Below are positions 1 through 4,713 of a stretch of 5,322 bases of DNA, one piece after another. A program made the translations under genes and the position numbers. How positions within the stretch are numbered: position 1 is the first letter of the stretch; every line of letters begins with the position of its first letter. The notes below the pieces were generated by a model, which was not told the DNA's origin, did not search any database, and saw only the letters and a list, made by a program, of their open reading frames with translations. The DNA comes from Christensenella sp. UBA3798 (GTDB taxonomy: Bacteria > Bacillota > Clostridia > Christensenellales > CAG-1252): contig DFEQ01000068.1 in the NCBI GenBank assembly GCA_002368735.1, positions 1 through 5,322 of the forward strand, given 5' to 3'.

Positions 1-1
1 C

Positions 2-529
2 ACCCGCGAGACCAAGGGTATCGGCAGAGGACAGGCGACGGCGGTCATCGAGGTCGCTAAGGCGCGCGACGAATACTACAAGGAAACGGGCATCTACGTC
101 CCCATCTGCTCGGACGGCGGCATCGTGCACGACTATCACGTGACCCTCGCTCTCGCGATGGGCGCGGACTTTGTGATGCTGGGCAGATACTTCTCCCGCT
201 TCGACGAGAGCCCGACCAATATCGTGAAGATCAACGGCACCTATATGAAAGAATACTGGGGTGAGGGCAGCGCCCGCGCGAGGAACTGGCAGCGCTACGA
301 TCTCGGCGGCAAGGCGGCGCTCACCTTCGAAGAAGGCGTGGACAGCTACGTCCCCTACGCGGGCAAACTCAAGGATGGCGTGGCGATGACCACCGCGAAG
401 GTCAAGAGCACGATGTGTAACTGCGGCGCGCTGACCATCCCAGAATTGCAGGAAAAAGCGAACCTGACGGTGGTTTCCTCCACCTCGATAGTGGAAGGGG
501 GTGCCCACGACGTTGTGCGCAAGCAGTAA
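2..529 (+). CDS. guaB: IMP dehydrogenase, C-terminal part (5' end outside window)
   Basis: Oxidises IMP to XMP with NAD+, the committed step of guanine nucleotide synthesis in the cytoplasm. The visible 175 residues begin TRETKGIGRG, which aligns with the segment directly after the catalytic cysteine of the family (C-[TI]-T-R), so that cysteine should lie just upstream of the window. Fragment residues 38-41 (DGGI) match the IMP ribose-binding Asp loop, residues 54-61 (GADFVMLG) the phosphate-binding loop, and 85-99 (YWGEGSARARNWQRY) the mobile flap ending in the catalytic Arg-Tyr pair (R98-Y99). EEGVDSYVPYAG (110-121) matches the conserved EGVE..VPY block. The flap and RY pair argue for IMPDH rather than GMP reductase. 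The stop is TAA at 527-529. The last four codons (VRKQ) and the stop lie inside the arm of a long palindromic repeat. What is seen is the motif set; the function follows from the family. Confidence 0.93.
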   Translation, partial: TRETKGIGRGQATAVIEVAKARDEYYKETGIYVPICSDGGIVHDYHVTLALAMGADFVMLGRYFSRFDESPTNIVKINGTYMKEYWGEGSARARNWQRYDLGGKAALTFEEGVDSYVPYAGKLKDGVAMTTAKVKSTMCNCGALTIPELQEKANLTVVSSTSIVEGGAHDVVRKQ

Positions 530-659
530 GGGCGTATAGCGGCACATTGGCTTTGTTACAACTCAAAATCCCGCAGTTACGTACGAAAAGTACGCGCCTG
601 CGGGATTTTTCGTTGATGCCTCGCCACTGCACCACTCTCCACCCTTACTGCTTGCGCAC
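515..659. repeat. 145-bp imperfect palindrome (unit A) spanning the guaB stop
   Basis: Positions i and 1174-i pair in a single register with no gap across the whole stretch. The outer 18 bp (515-532 with 642-659) are perfect, 12 of the next 19 pair, the middle is weaker, 565-576 with 598-609 is a perfect 12 bp, and 580-584 with 590-594 closes a GAAAA loop (585-589). By hand count, 52 of 70 positions are Watson-Crick pairs, plus two G-T. Equal arm lengths over this distance imply one unit, either a small MITE-like or REP-like element or two inverted copies. The right arm recurs as units B and C downstream. No transposase is visible. Confidence 0.85.
565..609 (+). terminator. Probable intrinsic terminator of guaB
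   Basis: The perfect 12-bp stem AAAATCCCGCAG / CTGCGGGATTTT encloses a second short stem CGTAC/GTACG with a GAAAA loop, and the transcript then reads a T-run at 606-610. It begins 36 nt after the guaB stop. A GC core with a flanking A-run and T-run is typical of a Rho-independent terminator and could act in both directions. It forms the core of the larger 515-659 palindrome. Confidence 0.7.
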
Positions 660-673
660 GTGGGGGTATGTTG

Positions 674-780
674 CGCGCCTGCGGCTCTTTTCCGTCTCGG
701 GGTCCCTGAAAAAACAGAGTTTTTTGGGGGTGGATCCGCCTCGCTACTACACCCTTCTATTCGCTTCTTGCTTGCGCACG
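674..780. repeat. Repeat unit B (half unit with 42-nt hairpin insert)
   Basis: Begins CGCGCCTGCGG and ends CTTGCGCACG, the same boundaries as the right arm of unit A (593-660) and unit C (794-860). Shared inner blocks are a T-run followed by CGT, then GCCTCGC, then a CACCCTTCT-like block. It is about 40 nt longer than A or C because a 42-nt module (696-737) sits between CCGT and GCCTCGC, where A has 4 nt and C has 3. Bases 674-735 match 1070-1131 with only two differences in 62. Confidence 0.8.
704..730 (+). repeat. Stem-loop of the 42-nt module, copy 1
   Basis: A6C (709-715) pairs with GT6 (719-725) around a three-base AGA loop. Outside a G/G mismatch and a T-G wobble, CCC (704-706) pairs with GGG (728-730). 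Pair A714-T720 is replaced by T-A in the second copy, so the fold is conserved while the sequence changes. It is followed by G residues rather than a T-run, so it does not look like a terminator on this strand. Confidence 0.75.
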
Positions 781-793
781 ATTGTTAATAATA

Positions 794-860
794 CGCGCCT
801 GCGCGGTTTTTCGTAGAGCCTCGCATCTGCACCCTTCTACGCACTCACTGCTTGCGCACG
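794..860. repeat. Repeat unit C (half unit without insert)
   Basis: Reads CGCGCCTGCG, a GGTTTTTCGT block, GCCTCGC, CTGCACCCTTCT and finally ACTGCTTGCGCACG. It aligns along nearly its whole length with the right arm of the 515-659 palindrome (593-660), with small indels. The 14-base end ACTGCTTGCGCACG is identical at 647-660 and 847-860, and 767-780 differs by one base. No matching left arm is visible beside it. Confidence 0.8.
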
Positions 861-890
861 GAATTTAATTTAATGCGGAATTCGGAATTT
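861..890. repeat. AT-rich short tandem repeats
   Basis: AATTT is repeated twice at 862-871 and CGGAATT twice at 876-889. The stretch lies between repeat unit C and the hairpin array and has no coding signal. It may be the left boundary of the array element. Confidence 0.5.
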
Positions 891-904
891 GCTCCAAAAT
901 ATCC

Positions 905-1074
905 TCTCACGGCGATGAATATCGCCAATTCATGCCGCTATTGCGGCAATTACCCTATTTCATCCATAACTTGCGCCATAGTCGCAAACTTCACTATTCG
1001 CCTACAGCGAATAACTTCACTGACGAAGTCAACTTCACTGCTCGCAATGCGAGCAACTTCACTGCGCGCCGCGC
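905..1074. repeat. Array of short hairpins separated by AACTTCACT-like linkers
   Basis: Successive small perfect palindromes of different sequence are separated by a near-constant linker. The hairpins are GGCGAT-GAAT-ATCGCC (911-926), GCCGC-TATT-GCGGC (934-947), TTGCG-7nt-CGCAA (971-987), ATTCGC-CTACA-GCGAAT (996-1012), GAC-GAA-GTC (1022-1030), GCTCGC-AAT-GCGAGC (1040-1054) and GCGC-GCC-GCGC (1064-1074). The linker AACTTCACT is exact four times (987-995, 1013-1021, 1031-1039, 1055-1063), and earlier relatives are AATTCAT (927-933) and TTTCAT (958-963). Linker constancy with variable palindromic inserts is the reverse of ordinary sequence drift. I do not recognise a named element. It is not a CRISPR array: the repeats are 9 nt and the spacers are 9-17 nt palindromes. 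Confidence 0.8.
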
Positions 1075-1165
1075 CTGCGGCTCTTTTCCGTCTCGGGGTC
1101 CCTGAAAAATCAGAGATTTTTGGGGGTGGATATGCCTTGCACCTGCACTTTTCTATCTGTCTTCT
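1070..1165. repeat. Repeat unit E (half unit with 42-nt hairpin insert, decayed end)
   Basis: Starts CGCGCCTGCGG like units A-C and carries the same 42-nt module (1092-1133) as unit B. It continues GCCTTGC and CTGCACTTTTCT, relatives of the GCCTCGC and CTGCACCCTTCT blocks, but the terminal CTTGCGCACG is missing, the match fading around CTTCTGC (1161-1167). Its first bases overlap the last hairpin of the preceding array, so the two elements are fused. Confidence 0.75.
1100..1126 (+). repeat. Stem-loop of the 42-nt module, copy 2
   Basis: AAAAATC (1105-1111) pairs with GATTTTT (1115-1121) around an AGA loop, and CCC (1100-1102) pairs with GGG (1124-1126) beyond a G/G mismatch and a T-G wobble. 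The only two differences from copy 1 within the 62 aligned bases are T1110 and A1116, which pair with each other. Confidence 0.75.
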
Positions 1166-1180
1166 GCATTTTGAAAAGTG
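1146..1180. other. 8-bp inverted repeat upstream of the promoter
   Basis: CACTTTTC (1146-1153) and GAAAAGTG (1173-1180) are exact inverted copies around a 19-nt gap, followed by TTTT. It could be a weak terminator protecting the lysR promoter from read-through or simply part of the repeat remnant. The stem is AT-rich and the loop long. Confidence 0.35.
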
Positions 1181-1218
1181 TTTTAAAGCGTCCTTAGGCG
1201 GTCGGTCATAAAAAACCC

Positions 1219-1247
1219 TTGCCTTTTGCGCGCGTAGTGTATATAAT
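1219..1247 (+). promoter_or_regulatory. Sigma-A-type promoter for the lysR-alaS-cysE-cysS unit
   Basis: TTGCCT (1219-1224) and a consensus TATAAT (1242-1247) are separated by exactly 17 bp. Transcription would start near 1254, giving a leader of about 25 nt, too short for a riboswitch or T-box. The -10 box lies within an AT inverted repeat, TATAA-TTTT-TTATA (1242-1255), which could be a site for autoregulation, but this is weak. Confidence 0.8.
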
Positions 1248-1262
1248 TTTTTATAGACATTA

Positions 1263-1270
1263 AGGGAGGT
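1263..1270 (+). promoter_or_regulatory. Ribosome binding site of the LysR-type gene
   Basis: AGGGAGGT lies 9 nt before the ATG at 1280 and complements the 16S 3' end well. It supports this ATG as the start. Confidence 0.8.
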
Positions 1271-1279
1271 GCACGCTCG

Positions 1280-2179
1280 ATGGTAAAGCTCGAATTTTAC
1301 AGAGTATTCTATACCGTTGCCAAGACGGGGAATCTGTCCAAGGCTTCCAAAGAGCTCTTTATCTCTCAGCCCGCCGTTTCTTATGGCATCAAGCAGCTCG
1401 AAGAGCAGCTCGGCGGCAGGCTTTTCGTGCGTACCGCCAAGGGGATGGAGCTCACCCCCGAAGGCAAGATGATGTACGAGTACGTCTCGCGCGCCTACGA
1501 CGAGCTCACCGCCGCGGAGAACAAGTTTTCGCAGATGCGCGGCTTGGAGGAGGGCACGGTGCATATCGGCGCCTCCGACACCATCACCAAGTACTTCATT
1601 CTTCCTCGCATCGAGCGCTTTAAGAGGAAGTATCCCAAAATCAATATCAAGATCACCAACCGCACGACGGACGAGATCATGGACCTCTTGAAGTCGGGCA
1701 AGGTGGACCTCGGCTTTATCAACAGGGTGGACGATACCCCCTACGCGGGCATCACTCTGACCCCCTGCGCCGATATCGGCGAGTGCTTCGTGGCAAGCGC
1801 CGCCTATGCCTCCCGCTTCGACCACGAACTGTCGGTCAGCGAGCTCACCTCTCTCCCCCTGATACTTCTCGAGGAGCGCTCCAGCACCCGTCGCGCCGTG
1901 GAGCGCGCCATCGAGGCGCTCGGCGGCAAGCTCACCCCCGAGTTCGAGCTGTGCAGCGTGGACCTCGTGGCGGAGTGCGTCAAGGCGGGGCTCGGCGTGG
2001 GTTGCGTGACCAAGGAATATATCTCCAAGGAGCTCGCGTCGGGCGAACTCGTGCTCGTCCCCCTCTCCTTCCCCCTCCCGAGGAGGAAGATCGCCATGGC
2101 TACCCTCGAGGGGATGCCCCCCTCCTTCGCCACTGCCAAGCTGGCGGAATACTTTGATCAATCCACGCCTAAGGCGTGA
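1280..2179 (+). CDS. LysR-type transcriptional regulator
   Basis: A 299-residue protein, the usual LysR-family length. Residues 1-60 form the winged helix-turn-helix: FYTVAKTGNLSKASKELFIS (10-29) followed by QPAVSYGIKQLEEQLGGRLF is the classic family signature, with QPAVS starting the recognition helix. A long linker helix (about 60-88) leads to a periplasmic-binding-like effector domain starting at VHIGASDT (94-101). LysR proteins normally act as tetramers, bind a small effector and activate or repress nearby genes, often including their own. It has its own promoter and is followed 24 bp later by alaS, so it heads the alaS-cysE-cysS unit rather than being divergent from a target. A role in sensing an amino-acid or cysteine-pathway metabolite is inference only; the effector cannot be read from the sequence. 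Confidence 0.93.
   Translation: MVKLEFYRVFYTVAKTGNLSKASKELFISQPAVSYGIKQLEEQLGGRLFVRTAKGMELTPEGKMMYEYVSRAYDELTAAENKFSQMRGLEEGTVHIGASDTITKYFILPRIERFKRKYPKINIKITNRTTDEIMDLLKSGKVDLGFINRVDDTPYAGITLTPCADIGECFVASAAYASRFDHELSVSELTSLPLILLEERSSTRRAVERAIEALGGKLTPEFELCSVDLVAECVKAGLGVGCVTKEYISKELASGELVLVPLSFPLPRRKIAMATLEGMPPSFATAKLAEYFDQSTPKA
2164..2178 (+). other. Hairpin overlapping the lysR stop codon
   Basis: CACGCC-TAA-GGCGTG is a perfect 6-bp stem with a 3-nt loop running through the final codons and into the TGA stop. No T-run follows (AAATAATAAAAGG comes next), so it is not a standard terminator. It could influence relative expression or RNA processing between lysR and alaS. Confidence 0.45.
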
Positions 2180-2203
2180 AATAATAAAAGGAAGTTCGAC
2201 TAT

Positions 2204-3976
2204 ATGGATTCTATCACTTTGCGCAAACTGTATCTGAACTTTTTCAAGGACAGAGGTCACGCCATCATTCCCGGCGCCTCTTTGATCCCCGAGAACGACC
2301 CCACCGTGCTCTTCACCACGGCGGGCATGCATCCCCTCGTCCCCTATCTGTCGGGTGAGAAGCACCCGCAGGGCACCCGTCTCACCGATGTGCAGAAGTG
2401 CGTCAGAACGGGCGATATCGACGAGGTGGGCGACGCCACGCACTGCACCTTCTTTGAGATGCTGGGCAACTGGTCGCTCGGCGACTACTTCAAGAAGGAG
2501 GCTATCTCCTGGAGCTTCGAGTTCCTGACCGAGGTGCTCGGCATCGATAAAAATCGCCTTGCCGTATCGGTCTTTGCGGGGGACGAAACGGCGCCCCGCG
2601 ACGAGGAAGCGGCGAGCATTTGGATGAAGTGCGGCATCCCCGCGGAGAGGATCTTCTTCCTCCCGAAAAAGAACAACTGGTGGGGTCCTGCCGGACAGAC
2701 CGGGCCCTGCGGCACCGATACCGAGATGTTTATAGACACAGGCAAGCCCAAGTGCTCGGACGAGTGCTCTCCCGCCTGCGATTGCGGCAAATATATCGAG
2801 ATCTGGAACGACGTCTTTATGCAGTACAATAAGCAGGCGGACGGCTCTTTTGCCCCCCTTGCGCAGAAGAACGTGGATACCGGTATGGGTCTCGAGCGCA
2901 CGCTCTGCATCCTCAACGGCTACAAGTCGGTGTATGAGACAGACCTACTCAAGAACGCCATCGCGAAGATAGAGGAGCTTTCGGGTAAAAAGTACGGCGA
3001 GAGCGAGGAAGTCACCAAAGCGATGCGCATCATCGCCGACCATATCCGCACCTCCACCATGCTCCTCGGTGACCAAAAGGGCGTCACCCCCTCCAACGTG
3101 GACCAGGGCTACGTGCTGCGCCGTTTGATCCGTCGCGCCGTGCGTTTCGGCAGAGTCATCGACCTCAAGGAAGGCGCTTTGACCGAGGTGGCGAAGGTGT
3201 ATATCGACCAGTATAAGGACATCTATCCCGAGATAAAGGAGAACGCCGAGAAGATCGTCACCGAGCTCGAGAAGGAAGTCGCTCGTTTCTCCGCCGTCCT
3301 CCAGCAGGGGCTCAAGGAGTTCGAGAAGGTCATCTCCTACCTCCCCGTGAAGAGGCTTTCGGGCAAGACGGCGTTTAAGCTGTACGACACCTACGGCTTC
3401 CCCATCGAGATGACGGTGGAGCTCGCCAAGGAGATCGGCTACGAGGTGGACGTCGAGGGCTATCACAAGGCTTTCGAGGAGCATCAGCAGAAGTCGCACG
3501 CGGGCGCGGAACAGCGCTTCAAGGGCGGCTTGCAGGATAATACCGAAGAGGTCACGAGGCTGCACACCGCGACGCACCTTATGAACGCCGCGCTGCGTAC
3601 AATAGTAGATGAGAATATCCGCCAAAAGGGCAGCAACATCACGGCGGAGCGCCTGCGCTTCGACTTTAACCTCGACCGTCCGTTGACCCCCGAGGAGATA
3701 AAGAAAATAGAGGACTACGTCAACGGCGCCATCGCGGCAAAGGTGGACGTCGTATGCCGCGAAATGACGGTGGCGGAAGCCAAGAAAATGGGGGCGATAG
3801 GCGTATTTGACAGCAAGTACGGCGAGATCGTCAAAGTGTATCAAATAGGAGATTACAGCACCGAGATCTGCGGCGGCCCGCACGCCAAGAATACCGGCGA
3901 ACTCGGCAAGTTCCGCATCGTGAAAGAGCAGAGCTCTTCGGCGGGCGTCAGAAGGATCAAGGCTGTCTTGGAATAA
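2204..3976 (+). CDS. alaS: Alanyl-tRNA synthetase, compact form without C-Ala
   Basis: Activates alanine with ATP and charges tRNA-Ala in the cytoplasm. At 590 residues it is far shorter than typical bacterial AlaRS (about 870). The class II core is clear: SLIPENDPTVLFTTAGM (26-42), QKCVRTG (64-70), TFFEMLGNWSLGDYFK (82-97), TGPCGTDTE and DTGMGLER. The editing residues are present: H454 and H458 in HTATH, and C556 and H560 in CGGPH. The H-to-C interval of 102 matches E. coli (H564 to C666), but about 110 residues before it, where the beta-barrel part lies, are missing. The protein ends at AGVRRIKAVLE, where the C-Ala linker would begin. A four-cysteine insert (C184, C188, C192, C194) sits in the catalytic domain. 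AGGAAG 9 nt upstream supports the start. I recall a short AlaRS subfamily of this length, so this is unlikely to be a truncation artefact. Confidence 0.95.
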   Translation: MDSITLRKLYLNFFKDRGHAIIPGASLIPENDPTVLFTTAGMHPLVPYLSGEKHPQGTRLTDVQKCVRTGDIDEVGDATHCTFFEMLGNWSLGDYFKKEAISWSFEFLTEVLGIDKNRLAVSVFAGDETAPRDEEAASIWMKCGIPAERIFFLPKKNNWWGPAGQTGPCGTDTEMFIDTGKPKCSDECSPACDCGKYIEIWNDVFMQYNKQADGSFAPLAQKNVDTGMGLERTLCILNGYKSVYETDLLKNAIAKIEELSGKKYGESEEVTKAMRIIADHIRTSTMLLGDQKGVTPSNVDQGYVLRRLIRRAVRFGRVIDLKEGALTEVAKVYIDQYKDIYPEIKENAEKIVTELEKEVARFSAVLQQGLKEFEKVISYLPVKRLSGKTAFKLYDTYGFPIEMTVELAKEIGYEVDVEGYHKAFEEHQQKSHAGAEQRFKGGLQDNTEEVTRLHTATHLMNAALRTIVDENIRQKGSNITAERLRFDFNLDRPLTPEEIKKIEDYVNGAIAAKVDVVCREMTVAEAKKMGAIGVFDSKYGEIVKVYQIGDYSTEICGGPHAKNTGELGKFRIVKEQSSSAGVRRIKAVLE

Positions 3977-3987
3977 AGGAAAGAAAA

Positions 3988-4713
3988 ATGTGCTTTGTCA
4001 GCAAGAGAACGAGAGAGGACATAATGAACGTCCTCGACAAGGATCCCGCGGCGAGGAGCTTTTGGGAGGTGTATTTCACCTACTCGGGCATCATCGCGCT
4101 CAGGATGTACCGCCGCGCGCATTGGTTTTACGAGCACGGCTTCAAATTCATCGCGAGGGTGATATCTCAGCGTGCGAAGAAGAAGACGGGCATCGAGATC
4201 CATCCCGCCGCAAAGATAGGCAGGCGCCTCTTTATCGACCACGGCGCAGGCGTCGTCATCGGCGAGACCGCGGAGATAGGGGACGACGTAGTCATCTATC
4301 AGGGCGTCACCCTCGGCGGCACGGGCAAGGATAAGGGCAAGCGCCACCCCACCGTGCAGGACAGAGTGATGATATCGGCGGGGGCGAAGGTGCTCGGACC
4401 CTTCACCGTCGGGCACGATAGCAAGATAGGGGCGAATAGCGTGGTATTGAAGGAAGTTCCGCCCAATTCCACCGTTGTGGGCGTGCCCGGACGCGTGGTA
4501 AAGCAGGATGACGTCCGCATCGCGGATATGGACCAGATCAAGCTTCCCGACCCCATCCTCGCGGAGTTCAAGCGCCTCAATCGTCGTATTGAGGAGCTGG
4601 AAGGGAAGCTCGGCATCACCGCGCGCAAGTTTGACGAAGCGGACGGCGCCCTCAGCCTTGACCTGGAAAAGGCGGAGAATGGCGATAAAAAGGACGAAAA
4701 CGGAGAAGTATGA
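3988..4713 (+). CDS. cysE: Serine O-acetyltransferase
   Basis: Transfers acetyl from acetyl-CoA to L-serine, giving O-acetylserine, the precursor that cysteine synthase converts to cysteine. The 241-residue protein resembles the short Bacillus-type CysE. An N-terminal helical part contains REDIMNVLDKDPAARS (9-24), followed by a left-handed beta-helix of hexapeptide repeats (about 68-165). The catalytic His is H85 in FIDHGAG, with E70 where E. coli has its partner Asp (Bacillus also has Glu). GVTLGGTGKDKGKRHP (106-121) is the conserved CoA and serine loop. A short coiled coil (194-208) and a charged tail follow. The tail ends in Val, not the Ile that lets some CysE enzymes dock into CysK. The start is supported by AAAGGAAAG, which overlaps the alaS stop, and by the N-terminal length. 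It starts 11 bp after alaS and overlaps cysS by 4 bp. Confidence 0.95.
   Translation: MCFVSKRTREDIMNVLDKDPAARSFWEVYFTYSGIIALRMYRRAHWFYEHGFKFIARVISQRAKKKTGIEIHPAAKIGRRLFIDHGAGVVIGETAEIGDDVVIYQGVTLGGTGKDKGKRHPTVQDRVMISAGAKVLGPFTVGHDSKIGANSVVLKEVPPNSTVVGVPGRVVKQDDVRIADMDQIKLPDPILAEFKRLNRRIEELEGKLGITARKFDEADGALSLDLEKAENGDKKDENGEV

Noticed and set aside
728..740. GGGTGGATCCGCC resembles the T-box core AGGGTGGNACCGCG.
   Set aside because: It lies at the end of the repeated hairpin module; the second copy reads GGGTGGATATGCC and loses the match. No specifier stem, no following terminator, and the next gene is over 500 nt away.
772..792. Possible promoter TTGCGC with a downstream TAATAAT.
   Set aside because: The spacing is only about 9-10 bp, too short for a sigma-A promoter, and it lies at a repeat junction with no gene behind it.
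547..816. 89-codon + strand open frame in the repeat region.
   Set aside because: It runs through the terminator and repeat units A-C, has no ribosome binding site and an odd low-complexity composition.
905..1074. Possible CRISPR array.
   Set aside because: The repeats are only 9 nt and the spacers are 9-17 nt perfect palindromes; no cas genes are visible.
852..1211. 119-codon + strand open frame.
   Set aside because: It consists of the hairpin array and repeat unit E read through; its protein repeats follow the DNA linkers (for example TSLTKSTSLLA) rather than a fold.
950..2443. 497-codon minus strand open frame.
   Set aside because: It lies antisense to the well-supported lysR and alaS genes and crosses the repeats and promoter; long antisense frames are expected with GC-rich third positions.
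2945..3883. 312-codon minus strand open frame.
   Set aside because: Antisense shadow of alaS with Leu/Asp/Val-rich composition and no recognisable motif.
2204..3976. alaS as a truncated pseudogene.
   Set aside because: The frame is intact, the end falls exactly at a domain boundary, all catalytic and editing motifs are present, and cysE starts 11 bp later with its own ribosome binding site; it fits a compact subfamily.
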